Positions 1-11,860 of a stretch of DNA of 64,000 nt are shown here, piece after piece. A program made the translations under genes and the position numbers. Location of the stretch: the NCBI GenBank assembly GCA_016758905.1, contig JAEPQZ010000014.1, forward strand, positions 62,001 to 126,000, read 5' to 3'. Each line of letters begins with the position of its first letter. The stretch's first letter is position 1. The DNA is from Umbelopsis isabellina. Lineage: Eukaryota > Mucoromycota > Umbelopsidomycetes > Umbelopsidales > Umbelopsidaceae. The notes beneath the pieces were generated by a model. The model worked only from the letters and a program-made list of their open reading frames with translations, made no database searches and was not told the DNA's origin.

Positions 1-252
1 AGAATGAATATAGTTATAGTGTAAATACCGTCGAACCTGATGTATACGACTTGCTGTGTCGATAAATTATAGCAAACGGTCAAAAAGCCGTTCAGTACAG
101 TTTATAGAAAAATTATTAAATCTATAATTAATAGCCAATGAGATTGAATATTCAGCCTCCCAAGCCAGACCAGCTTTTAACTTAACCAGTGCCTTGACCC
201 GCGAACTGAGCTACCCTGCGCCTCTCTCTTTTCCTCTTTTGATTCAATTCAA
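1..252. other. Upstream region of the Phi_1-like gene
   Basis: No gene is visible. The last 60 bases before the start codon are pyrimidine-rich (CTCTCTCTTTTCCTC), as is common just upstream of fungal start codons, so this is probably promoter and 5' leader of the secreted protein gene that follows. Confidence 0.35.
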
Positions 253-1380
253 ATGGTGAACATTGTTACGTACGCTGTTGGCATGGTGGCTACATTGGCT
301 GCTCTTGCCTCAGCTCAAGCTCCATCTGCTTCGGCCCCTGCAGCTGCATCCCCATCAGCTGCAGCAGCTCCAGCTACTAGCTCGTCAGGTTCATCTCCAA
401 AGTACAATTTGCAAAACACCGGCGGAAAAGTTCTTTCTGGAGCCGTCAATGGTAATGCTTTACTTGAATCAACTTGCCCTGAACACAATGAACTTTGACA
501 TTGAGTGAATCTCGAAAACTGACCAACGAATATTCACCTTTTTGTAGTGTATTTGATCTTTTACGGCGATTGGACTTCTCAACAAGCTCAAACTGACCAG
601 ATCACCTTTATGAACTTTATTGGCAATGTCTCGGACTCTACATGGTTCAAGACTCGTAAGTCATACTAGCCAGCGCGTCTTATATGGCATGTAACATATG
701 ATGGTCAACTTAAACTTACATCACATCTTTCATTGACAGTCAGCGAATATAACGACAATTCAGGTGGCTCGGTAACCGGACCTGTTAAGCTTGCAGCTGC
801 TGTCAGCGACAGTGGCAGTCAACAGCTCAACTTGACTGACACCACCGTACATCAAACCATCATCACTGAAGCTGTCAAATCCGGCTACTTGAGCACCACC
901 AACGCCATTGACCCTAATGGTGTTTACGTGATCTTGGCTGGCCAAAACGTAGCCGATGCTGGTTTCTGTACTAAACATTGTGGTTACAACTATCATGCTG
1001 ACAACTATCAATGGATCTTCATTGGCTATCCCGGCCAATGTGCTTCCAGTTGTATTCCTTCGCTCAATGCCAACTCATCTCCCAACGGCAGTCCCGAAAT
1101 TGACGCTGCCATCACTATTTTCTCTCATGAAATTCAAGATATTTTAACCGACCCTCAAAACAATGCTTGGGTCACTCAGGATACCACCACCTCACCGCCT
1201 ACTGAAATCGAATTGGGTGATCTGTGCTCTGGTTCAGGTGTCACGCAGCAGCAATGGTTCGGAGCCACCAAGCAAGTGTCTGGTAGTAATGCTACCTATA
1301 ACCTTGAAATGGGTGGTAACCAATACCTGGTCCAAACCATTTGGGATAAGACTGCTAATCAGTGTAGCCTTGGACAATAA
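253..1380 (+). CDS. Secreted EXORDIUM/phosphate-induced protein 1 (Phi_1) family protein
   Basis: Three exons (253-451, 548-655, 740-1380) join in frame across two introns with GT-AG ends. The product is about 315 residues. It opens with a hydrophobic signal peptide ending near ALASAQA, then an Ala/Ser/Pro linker, then the Phi_1 domain. Family hallmarks are the YLIFYGDW segment created by the first splice, the HEIQDILTDP segment and a late ELGDLC motif. These match the plant EXORDIUM/PHI-1 family, whose fungal members are secreted and of unknown biochemical role. Several cysteine pairs (CTKHCGYNY, CASSC) suggest disulfides. The family call is firm from motifs; any function in the wall or in phosphate response would be inference. 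Confidence 0.8.
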
Positions 1381-3990
1381 GATAAGCCAAAAAAAGAAGA
1401 AACAAAACTCCTTGTTTGCCTTTTAGTACTCAAGGCCATGTACGCTCATCTCATTCTCTATACGTCTTATTCTCTACGTGTTTTCCATGTTGTACTATAC
1501 CTATTCCTGTTTCCCCCTCTTTCTCATGATTCCCTTGCCTGAACTTGTATCTGTAAACATGTGTCAGAAAACTATAAAGAAATTTTCCACATTGTAGCTC
1601 GTCGGCAGCTTCACATGCATCAAAAGAAAATGTCTGCAAAAGGGATATATATGTCGTTGGTATATTCGCTGCATATCGGTTTGCCAACTCACATTGCCAA
1701 TTAGAACAAATGCCGAATTGAAAGCCACTGGCATTTGCTACATCAGACGTGATTTGCAATTCGAGGATAAAATTTGCATTGAAGTAAAAAGTCGCGCACG
1801 CGCTTCAAGGGCATGATTGCATATCATTTTGGGTGTTTAATTCGCAAAAGGGAGTGATGGTGGGGAGAGCCATTTTCAATTTCGTTTACTACTTTCGGTT
1901 GTTATGAAATTTTTATTTTATATTTTTTTACGAGGATTTTATATTATCTTGTATACAACGGGTCAACCGGAAGGGGCGGGGCACCAAGGCAAGCCATAAT
2001 CGCCAAAGGGAAAGGGGACAAGGCAGGGAGGAGTCGGGGATGGAGAGAAAAGAAACGCATCCCAATGTAGACGTGTTGCTACAATTTGGCGGCCTACTAA
2101 AAAGACAAAAAAGAAAAGAAAAGAGAAAAGCAGGCGACTTTGCTAACCAAAGAAAAGAACATCACACACGTTATGCCTGAAGAGACAACAGCAGAGAAGA
2201 GGAGATAATTAGAAGAGACGAATAGAGATTTATGGTTTAGGAAAACACGAAAAGTGTTTTTGGGAACACAGCTGCCCTGCCCAGCCAGCCATATTTTAGG
2301 CAGTGGTTCAAATTGCCTATGGATCCACCTTTCCTTCATGATTGAACCATGCCCTTTGCCTTGGACCCGCCAGAACCACCCTTGGCATCCCATAGATCGA
2401 TCAAAGAATTGACCGATCAATTCCAACCTTGGAGCTAGACCGCGCTCCAAGATGACTGCCCCCAAAGCAGAGAGGGGACAAACAGTCATGCTTGATTGAC
2501 CGTTTCCTTGTTGGGCCAACCAACATCGTGGCCAATTACCACCAGCATATCATAGACTTGGCAGTCAAGTCCTTAATACGGACTTGGATGAATCAAGCCC
2601 GGACCGACCAGGCAGGGATAGTCGATGTCGGGCTGCAGTGAGGACATGGTCAAGGGTATTTATGTGGAAAGAGGGAGTAAAATGAGTAATCACGAAGAAA
2701 ACCAGAAAAAAATATATTCGCGAGAGGCTGATAGCTTTATTTGGTTCTACGATGAAACGTCATCAATTGGTGCGACCGAACATTCATCGATCCGCTACAA
2801 CTTCTCGATCGCATAAAAGTCCCGTCCAAAGTTGTTAGGCGAGAGCAATAGGTTTGTCGCAGCCCAGAAGCCACCGAAGAAGAAAGATCCTTTTTGCGCC
2901 AATAACCTGCCATATTCGGGGAAATGTGCTAATTTACTTTGGATTTTTTTTAAAAATGGTTAAGCTTCTGCCATTTAAAAACAATTGTTCTATGGACTGT
3001 ATGGACTCTAAGGGATACATTCCATGAACCCTAAGGGATGCTTTCCCTTGTTTGACATACGCTAACGTCAACTCAAAATGCCCATACATGTGTATCGTTT
3101 AGGTAACGAGCCATTACCGTAATAGTAGATTTCAAGTCCTGACAATCGTCATAAGAGCCACTGTCTCAGATTGCCAGGCAAGAACAAAAATTATGCTTCT
3201 ATCAACTTCTATATGGCTTTTATGACTTTGCTTGCTGCTAGATGATAATTTGCTGAGGGTTCTATGGCATTCTTCCTGTGTGGGTGCTGGAAAAAAGTTT
3301 TTTGGCTCGTCAATAAGGTTGTGCTACGGACCACCGGCGGTGTTATGGTGTCATTCGAAAGAAATGGCAATGTTTGGGAGCTGGCTGGGCTGCTTTAGAG
3401 AAAAGCTGGAAAATGAACCGGATCATGCAAGCACACACTGCCATCTTTGCCTCAAACACCAACTAATTGGCATCTTGAGGAACAAAAGTCCACGGAAAAA
3501 TGATTTTGTTAGGTGCAAAGATGACGCTGTTAGCTGCGTAAAAAGCGTTTCCCTTTTTAAATTTTCAAAGCAGTGCAAATCGCTGTCATTTACTTATTAA
3601 GTTGATGCAGAATATAAAGAGCAGATTAAACACAGCAGGACGGTTCATTAGGGTCTAGGCAACTGTAGAACTTTATTAGCTTCTAAGAAAGTTCAGCCAT
3701 TGGGTACTAAAATTTCTCATATAAAAAGTGCCAGTGCCGGCGGCGGGCTCTTTGCCACATCAGGTAACTTGGGCAACATGTCAACATTATTGAATACTTT
3801 ATGACATTTATATGACTAGACAGTAATTTTTGGTTCGAATCAATATTTACAGTAATGCTTCGTTTGCAATCTTAGGATCCGTGGTATAACGCGGTCAAGC
3901 CTGTTGCGTACAGGTAAGTAGAAAATTATTGGTATGCCGTCCCTTAATATGGGATTGTTAGCGCGCCGTGAAAATAAATAAGAGTGCTAA
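1381..3990. other. 2.6 kb region without a convincing gene
   Basis: I see no supported gene. The longest open frames (about 120-140 codons on either strand) have no recognisable motif, no splice-consistent neighbours, and in one case no ATG start. Around 1960-2060 there is a G-rich stretch with AGGGG/GGGGCGGGG words. Around 2650 a TATTTATG box precedes a short ATG-started frame (2682-2816, 44 codons). Either could be regulatory DNA or a short transcript, but nothing shows this. Confidence 0.3.
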
Positions 3991-5375
3991 TTAAAACATC
4001 CTGTACTCGTTATTGTTCCATTCGGGGCGATCGTGTAGCTCGGACCGATCGTGATGTATGGAATTCATTGTAACTGTAAAGGATTCTTCTGGTTTGGCAA
4101 TGTCCAGGTCTGTTGGACAAGTGGTGTTGCTAAGCACACGAACCAGAGACGACGGACGTCGGGTGTTGGTGCTTCGTCGTCCATTACGTCCGCCGCCGTT
4201 ACCAGTTGAAGCAGCAATAACAAATCCGCAGCTTTCACAAAAGTTTTGATGGATTTTCAGATTCTCGTGATCAACACGAAGAGCTTCAACCAACAATGTC
4301 GACTCGACAATTTCGAAAAAAGGTGTGAACGCCTATAAATGGTGACATTAGTAAAAAGAGGTTCGGCACCCCAAAAATAAGCTGGCAATACTCACATCCG
4401 ATCGATCACCAAGGAAATTCGTGATCTTGAGCAGATTCATGATCAAGTTGACTAGGAAAGTCAAGATCAAGCATACCAACGATTTTCGAGCAATGTATTC
4501 AACCAGCGCACTGCGTTGATTGACAATCATATTGGTTTGAATTTGCAAGTGTTTGTAAAGCCTAAAAATATCATGATTGTCCGTGTTACAACTAATTGAT
4601 GATGGATTATATAAGGATTCGGAACTTCCGAAAAACATACCTGCGTACAAACAATCCACTCAAGAACAGATTAGCCAGCGTATCGCCAATGAAATTAAGA
4701 ATAAGTACACCACTACCCCTACAAACAAAACCATTAGCATATAAAATAGCCGTGCCAATGCATCAAGCAGGAGAAAGTATATGTACCAGGTGGCCCAACA
4801 CGTTTGGCCGCTCTCGATGGGCAAATCCATCTGAGCTTGAATGTTGTGAAAAGTGAGCTCATACGGCCAGTCGGCAAACCGTACTAAAATCAAGAAAATG
4901 CCAGTGAATTTGATCAGCCGAGAATATTGTGATGACTCCAATATAAGGCATCGCCTCAACATGACAGTATAGAACAGCAGATATGTTATGTGCCACATCC
5001 TAGAAATACATGTCAGCAAACTGTGCAAGTCAATTGTAAAATGTAGCTTCGGATAATGCTTACGAGACGAGAAATGGGAAAATTGCGCAGTTGGTAATTT
5101 CGAACAACGGTATACAACCGTATACGAGGCGATGTATGAATAGCACTACCACTTGAGCTAAATTGAGCAAATGACTATGAGGTTGCCGACATGCGTTAGT
5201 TGTTGTACAATTTTGTTGACATGCTGATTAATGTTTCTTACATTGAACCCTTTGTACGCCGATATTGTTTTATACAGACAAGGGCGTTCCTGACGCAAAC
5301 TAAGCATGCTGTAAACATAAGAATCATATTGATTCTATCGACTACTCGAGTACCATATGGCGATAGTTCAACCAT
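3991..5375 (-). CDS. Orphan seven-transmembrane protein, six exons
   Basis: No family could be named. Reading the minus strand from the ATG at 5375, six exons join in frame through introns with GTAAGA, GTAAGC, GTACAT, GTATGT and GTGAGT donors and TAG acceptors. The first intron has a CTAAC branch point. The product is about 330 residues with seven hydrophobic stretches, for example ILMFTACLVCV, LLNLAQVVVLFIH, IFLILVRFADW, GVLILNFIGDTLANLFLSGL and SLVCLILTFLVNLIMNLL, and a hydrophilic Asn/Arg/Ser-rich tail of about 90 residues. The topology resembles a G-protein-coupled receptor or another seven-helix sensor, but no class motif is visible. Exon joins are inferred from frame continuity. Confidence 0.65.
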
Positions 5376-7311
5376 AATGTAGTAAGATTAATGTGAAGTG
5401 GCGATAATAGTACAAGTAAGGTTTTGTAAAAAGGAAAGGAAAGAGAGGAAGAAAAAGCCAATAAACACACACATCTCACCAATAAACTGAACTATAGCCA
5501 TATTCTTGGCTTCTGGTGTTGCTCAGAAGCTGAGTTATCGGGGTTCTCCTTTCAAACAAGTGATATGCCCACCACCCATTTATTTGTCTTTCTTACAATG
5601 AACGAGTCGTGCTTGGAAAGAAGCACTGGCCAATGTTCACATTCTTAAATATACCGAGCTTAACCACTTAATTTCAAGCTGCATTAGATTGCATAGAACA
5701 ACCTGCTGGGAAACACTGGTGTACTATGTGAAAAAATTTAAGTTGACCTCTCACAAGCGGAGATTCCAACCTTGTGCAAAACGGTAAAATCTGGGGAAAC
5801 CTGGAAGGGTCTTGAGACGACAGCCCATTTTTTCCAAAAGGCACCAGTCATATCTCAACCAGCTGATCCTATCACTCGGCCATCTCTACTTCGCTATACT
5901 TTGGTGGTTGTACGGCCGGTCTATAGTATAAAGAAAGTGAAGTGGAGTAAATCATCCTCCGGCCAACGTACCATACTACCTAGTAGCACCGCTTCCATTG
6001 GTGCGATGGTTTTGCCTTGCCTGCATGTGGCTTGCTTGTGTTGGAATTAGTAATTGGAACACGATTGCAAGCATTTGTGGGATGGCTCTGACACTTTTTA
6101 GCTTTTTCTGCAAGATGTTACAGTACACCAATCATATTGCCATCAGTTTCAGAAATTACCCCACTCGAAAAAAGTTATCACATACGCCATTACATGCTCA
6201 ACAGTGATAACGGTCTGGACACACTTCATGATTTTGATGATTACTGGTTGATGATTGATTACCACTGTATTGTGCCTTGTAAAATATGCTATATGAGCCA
6301 CCACAAAACTGAGGGAAAAAGGATGAAACAATATGGTACGATATGTGTGATGTAGCACACGGGGCTAAAGGGCTAGACTTACTATTTATGAGTTTTCCCG
6401 CCGGGGTAGTTGTTGCAGTGCTGAAAGACTCGGGCAAAAGCAATCAGCCACTTACCACTTGGCCAGGGCCGGTGTTGAATACCTATTTGTCCGAAACCTA
6501 ACGTATGAAATCCGGGCGTTCGGGGACCACTAATATAGAGGCATGTCAAAAATCCAAACAGACAGAAATAACCATTGCCTCACGTAATTGACCATTGTGA
6601 ATGAAATAACGATAGTTTTTCATTTGTTATCGGACTTCGTCACCACTTGAATACATCTGTAATACTCGCTTAATTTGTCCGCGTCAGATTTGGAAACTCG
6701 GCGGGGACTAAGGCATGGTAATACACTAGTTCTGCATTATACACTGAATAGTCAAATACATGAATGAATGCATAGAATTTTGCCAACGCTGTAAAAAATT
6801 GCTGTATTAAGTATTGGCGCAATTACTGCAAAGAAAATAATTCTGGTCATTTTGAGTTTGTCACCTTTTCATCTAAACATTGATAATATCACAAATTGTT
6901 CATAATTGTGATAGATCTATTATAGTCCAACATCCGTATTGTATGACTTATCAAGACAAACGTGTTGGTAAAACAGCTTAAATCTATAGTTACTCGTAGT
7001 CTTTTGAACTTCGCTCGACTAAATGTAATGTAATAACCGGGGCTTCCACATATTCGCCATGCTCGCTTTTAAGCAATGGTGCCACAAGCGTTCTTATTTA
7101 CTCTGAACAAACTGGTGCGCAACCTACCACTGGCAATGCATTGCAGCGATATTTAGCGGTGTAGCTCTCGGTGAACACGCTTTTTTACCAGTATCCTGAT
7201 TTCTCTTCAGTACCAGTGTCTAATAATCAAAAAGCGCATATGTCAACGGCGCGGTAAAATAATAGCTATTCGGAATGCAGTCTTTTATTGATACACTGTC
7301 TTGAAATATTT
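5376..7311. other. 1.9 kb region without a recognisable gene
   Basis: No open frame longer than about 92 codons and no splice-consistent exon chain was found on either strand. The first few hundred bases are probably the promoter of the seven-helix gene; the end is the 3' flank of eL38. Confidence 0.3.
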
Positions 7312-7912
7312 TTAGATTTCCTTGACAACCAAAGCTGGGGGGAAAGACTCACGCAGCTTAGTGGCCTTCTTGGCGTCCTTGACAACAAGGGTGTACAAGT
7401 AGCGAGAGCATCTAATCTTGAACTTGGTGTGATCAGCGTTCTTCTTGATGCAAGCGGCTGGATATACAAACATATATAAGTGTGAAGTCCTTTTGCTTAC
7501 AAACAGTCAAGAGATGAAAATACTCACACTTGGCGTCCTTTCTGCGGGTGATCTCAAGGAAGTTCTTGATGTCCTGAACTTGCTTAGGCTGTTAACAAGA
7601 AGGGTAACAAAAGTGTTAGCAAATTGAATCGAGTTTCAATTAAGTGATGGTCAGGAAGACAGAGATGCAATCGGGCGTCGTGAGGACTCATCGTTGAACA
7701 TTCATCAGCAAACTGGCTCAAAATGTTGTGCTTGTGGTGGCACACTACCGCGGCAGTGACATTAAAACCCCAAATTGATTATAATTCTGATTGAATGTCG
7801 AAGGATCGAAAAAGTGAAATAGGCTGTGCTAATGATTTGCGATTCATCCATTCATCCATCCGTCTTCCTCATTGCCATTATCGCTTTCATAATGATGCAT
7901 GGTACGTACCAT
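7312..7912 (-). CDS. RPL38: 60S ribosomal protein eL38
   Basis: The minus strand encodes a 69-residue protein containing [19 protein letters not shown], the AACIKKN-like turn read here as [24 protein letters not shown] and a C-terminal PPALVVKEI. This is the whole of eL38, a small protein of the large cytosolic ribosomal subunit, at its usual length of about 70 residues. Exons are 7312-7457, 7528-7588 and, upstream, a bare ATG: exon 2 begins directly at Pro2, and the nearest in-register ATG followed by a good donor is ATG|GTACGT at 7912. That makes the first coding exon three bases long and the first intron about 320 bases. A long intron just after the initiator ATG is common in fungal ribosomal protein genes. 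The exact ATG is inferred. Confidence 0.85.
7840..7868. repeat. CATC/CATT tetranucleotide cluster in eL38 intron 1
   Basis: A run of imperfect CATTCATCCATCC units lies close to the 5' end of the first intron. Similar clusters occur at 11640-11700 (as GGATGGATGG) and 24900-25010, each near the 5' end of another gene. Confidence 0.5.
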
Positions 7913-9277
7913 AGCTACGTATTGAGAGAAAGAGGAATTTGGATGTTTGCCTAGCAAATTTCGTTTTGAGTGCCTCCCTGCCCGCATCTCTCATTGCGCT
8001 TGCCAGCCCAAAATCCCCGCTGCCCAAAGATTTATTGATGATGTCACAGTTACCTTCAAGTTGTTGAATTTGTCGTAGAAAATGTTCATTTGATCATTTA
8101 TGTAAGTTTGGAGTAGTAGAAAGTAATCATAATGCATATGTTGACATGAGAATTTTTTCAACTGGTACTTGATGGTAAATATATGTTTATGTATTGTTAG
8201 TCAGAGAACAATCAAAATCTAATAAATAACGATCGACATGATTATATTTCGCCATTTTTTGTGGCGTCTCAAGCATAATTGCATTGGAGACTGACTTTTT
8301 TCAACGCTCACTTGGCGAAATTGAATCTGCAAGATACCCTCTAGCTGGATTGTTTGTTATAATAGTGAAGTGTGACTCGTGACTCAATATTGCCTTACAC
8401 GTTGATGCAACCAATTGAAAACAGAATTTTTGGATGTTGCCATCCTCCCCTGAAGAATCATCTCTTATAGTAGGGTGTTCAGCATGTTAACAACGTTAAA
8501 AATCACTAACTAACGACATATCTGGTAGGATTAGGGTTCTACGACTTGCCTGCATTCAATTATACTAGCTGAAGTTATTTTAATTTTCATCCAGTCGAAT
8601 GGTCGCCTCCTCAAGCAGGATCGCAACACTGATCCGCGATTGTTATCAGTTTTTACCAACAAGCCACGTAGCTCTCTTGCAATTGCAGTTTCCAAATAAC
8701 AGTTACATGAACAGTCCAAAATCATATCCTTTTTCGAGCAGATAAATTACACAAGCTTAACATACCTAACCTGGATGTTTAAAATGACTTGTATTCGCAA
8801 CCGCACATTACTTCAAATTTGCATTAAAGATGAATGACTTTAACTTGTATTACTTATACTTTTTTACGATGAGCTCATGGTAATCTATAGTTCTCTTCTC
8901 ACTCTAAAGAGCTGCATACACCTTTCCCTTGTTCCATATGACATGCATCAACCAAATTATTAAAGCCACTAGTGTTTGGCAAACGCTCCTGTTCTCATTA
9001 ACATAGGACTATGTTTTGGACCCTCCTTCGTTATAGCCTGTAAAATCAACAAACTGAGGTTCCAAAATATGCTACACACTACCCTCACAGTCTAAAATGA
9101 AGTGTACTATCTTACTTCTGACGGGCGCATTTCTTTGACATTTGCCATACCCATATCATATTCCAAACGGCAAGATCTAGGAGACGATATAGGTAATCTA
9201 TTGTTTCAGTCACTCTAGCTAAAACTGAATTGGATGCTCTTTTCGAGCTTCAAGCGCTAGGTGGAGTCGAAAATTAG
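7913..9277. other. 1.4 kb region with no supported gene
   Basis: AT-rich and full of stops on both strands. It should contain the helicase core if the MER3-like tail downstream were part of an intact gene, but no helicase motif or long exon is visible. Confidence 0.35.
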
Positions 9278-10227
9278 CTATCAAAACGTCATTTCACTGG
9301 CTCACAAGACGATGTCACTGGTCTAGACCAAGAAAGCAATCTATTTAGTGGTTTGCTAAGCAAACGTCAAGAGATTGCCCATGTGGTTGAAGTCTTCGAT
9401 CCAGTCAACGACATCGTTAACGATATCACTGAATTATTGATCTAAATCATAAAGCATTTTCAGATGCTTATATATGAGCAATTCAGTTGTAGCATATCTT
9501 GTCGCATTGAGGTCTGATTAACGTATAGAATATTTTCTCTATCCAGATGTGGCCACGATTGCTGTAAATCTAGCAAGAGACGTAAAGTAATACCTAGTAA
9601 TCAAGTAACCTTTGTCGAGAAGGCTGTGCAACCGACGCAAAATACAGTATTATCACATACACCAGCTACCATACAACAGGCAAGAGGTGAAGTCTTATTT
9701 CTTCCCACCAGGAATCATAAGGCCGTCAAGCGACCTAATCCAACAGAAGAGGAAGATTATGCCACGCTTTCACAACAATGTGAACAGCTACAGGCAATAA
9801 TTGTAGAACCATGGGCAACTGCGACCAAAAAGTTCAGACTTAATATGGACGATGAAATTACTGTTATGAACAATGCATCTAAGACAAGAACTCAATCTAA
9901 CATTATGCCCGGTACTTCAAATCTCGCTGCCTTCGAACAATATGGAATCTCAAGATCAAACGACCGCATACCCTTCGATTACCCTTCGATTGCACTATGT
10001 GCACAAGCCCTTATAGTTTCAATGACCCATATACAAGTTTGATGGAATTCGAAGATATTACCGTACTCAAGGATAGTCCGGTAATATCCTCTACTTCTCA
10101 AGATAAACCCACAACGACATCATCTGCTCAAATGCCAAATATTCTCTACCGTGATGAGCCGCAGTTGCAGAAGCTAACATTATTCGAGAAATGGCTTGCT
10201 GAATGTGTAGAAATCATTGTAGATTAA
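9278..10227 (+). pseudogene. C-terminal remnant of a MER3/HFM1-type meiotic DNA helicase
   Basis: A frame opening at 9547, just after a TCTATCCAG acceptor-like site, reads CGHDCCKSSKRRK. CGHDCCK is the signature end of the zinc-binding motif in the tail of HFM1/MER3 helicases, which act in meiotic crossover formation. The following low-complexity, Asn/Ser/Thr-rich text to 10227 resembles such tails. The frame changes at 9971-9992, exactly where CCCTTCGATT is tandemly repeated with an 11-base period. Removing one copy in thought would bring both frames into line, so this looks like a slippage frameshift in a host gene. An upstream open segment (9278-9445) may be an earlier exon. No helicase core is seen. 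The family call rests on one short motif. Confidence 0.4.
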
Positions 10228-10379
10228 GTACTCGGTAACTCAAAATGGTGTAACCTCATCACATTACACAATGTCATTGCACTGCGCATACTATTAACAA
10301 ATGAATAAATGAATAGTTTATATAGTTACAGCTTGTCAGGTATTGTGAATATGTATATACATTGATTTGTGCGAAGCAT

Positions 10380-10881
10380 TTACTTGGCGCTCTGCTTGTA
10401 ACTGCTAACATCAATAACCTGTTTACCACACATTGCACATATACCTTTCTTGTATGCACAGCCTAAAAAATAACGTTAGGTTAAAAGGAATGAAAACATC
10501 TACTTTTGCACAATGACAATTACCTTGGCAATAGTGTGCTTTATCTTGATGTACTTTTGATTTACAGATTTTGCACTTGCTTTCGTAAGGCGAGAATCTA
10601 TCAAGAGATATTGTCAGCAAATTGTCGAGATACTTCCCAAAAATAACTATGATACTGTACCTTGATTTAGCTGATTTGGAAAGCAACTTGTTTTCATTCA
10701 ATTTGCGGCCTTCACCACCAACTACAGACATTCTCAGTGAGTTAGTAATGCTATGCCATTTGTTGCATGACATAGGAATAAAAGTCGTCGCTACGGTACC
10801 TTTGGTGTTGCGAGATCCTTCCTTCCACTTGTCGGGTGCAGCTACTTTGGAAAGTTTCTTTTCGCACTTTGCACAGACCAT
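10380..10881 (-). CDS. CRIPT-like cysteine-rich protein
   Basis: Four exons join in frame to a protein of about 100 residues matching CRIPT almost end to end. It has the N-terminal MVCAKCEKKLSKVAAPDKWK, then GRKLNENKLLSKS, RFSPYESKCKICKSKVHQ, HYCQGCAYKKGICAMCGKQV. Paired CxxC motifs form the zinc-binding fold. In animals CRIPT binds PDZ3 of PSD-95; its conservation in fungi and plants, and its presence in minor-spliceosome complexes in metazoans, point to an older RNA-processing role. Introns have GTACC, GTACAG and GTAATT donors. The start is fixed by the invariant MVCAKCEKK. The first protein base lies about 980 bases from the divergent HELLS-like gene. Confidence 0.92.
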
Positions 10882-11860
10882 GATGATCGATTAGAATGGC
10901 ACAGCAGAAAGAAGTATCTAACCAAGTAATGAGCAGTCCCTCACGCCTCTGCTATAACTGCTGCGCGGTGTTTCAAATCACTATCCACAGCCTGCTTCAT
11001 GGCAGATTAGCAACAGGAATACCCGTAACACGTCGAGGGGAAATTCGTTGCAGTCGTATATAGCCAGTTTAATACATAAATGAATCATGCGCTGGGTCTT
11101 TTTCATAATGGGAATACATGATGTTTTGTACAGCGCCTTTTCATATAAAATATTACTTGAGCTCTTTACATTGAGCTTGGAAAAGGATAGCATACATTCT
11201 GGCAACACTTGTCTCCTCCATACAGGTGTTATTAATAGCAAAAGCATAACAGCTTCAGCTTAACAGCACCATGGACAACATTGACTTGTACATACTTGGG
11301 GTTATTCATCCTTCCTCTTCCTTTTTTTTTTTTCAATAAAATTTTATTTCATTTTAAGTAAGAAACACAATGAATTAACACCATACTATCTACAATAACA
11401 CCCCTAAGACACGTACTCCAGTGCTTTCATCGGAAACATTCATCGGAAACCTAGATGTGAACAATACGATCAGTAAATGCAACGATAGTAGAGTGAAACA
11501 GATCGCAAGCAATCGAAAGGACAAAATCAGTGTAACTATGACATAAAATAATGGGTCCTTGCAGCCGAGTGCTCAATACGAGTCCTCAAATTGCTGCTCG
11601 GGTAAATAATTGCTATCATCCCTTAAGTCCTTTACGATTGATGGATAGGATGGATGGATTAACTTACATTAGGTGTTGTGATGAATGGATGGATGGATGC
11701 AGAAGCAAGAGACGATAGCGATGGATGGTTCGCGCAGTCTTACATTTATTTGAAAATCTTCGATCTGATTGAAACTCCACGCCACGCGCGCGCTTATAAA
11801 AAAAAGGTCAAAGTTGGGATTTTTGCTAGCAATTTATAAGCTCATACCATTCGTCGCCTC
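10882..11860. other. Intergenic region between divergent CRIPT and HELLS-like genes
   Basis: No gene seen. It carries a T-rich tract at 11320-11335 and GGATGGATGG-type tetranucleotide repeats at 11640-11700, about 170-220 bases upstream of the HELLS-like start. It probably serves as a shared promoter area. Confidence 0.35.
11636..11702. repeat. GGAT tetranucleotide repeat clusters
   Basis: Two imperfect GATGGAT arrays (about 11638-11660 and 11682-11702) separated by some 20 bases. Likely a microsatellite; possible regulatory meaning is speculative. Confidence 0.5.

Noticed and set aside
2097-2519. 140-codon minus-strand frame
   Set aside because: No motif, hydrophobic poly-Phe/Ser end, and no splice-consistent neighbour; looks like chance.
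3232-3600. 122-codon plus-strand frame
   Set aside because: Begins with TTG, no internal evidence of a domain, not a credible eukaryotic start.
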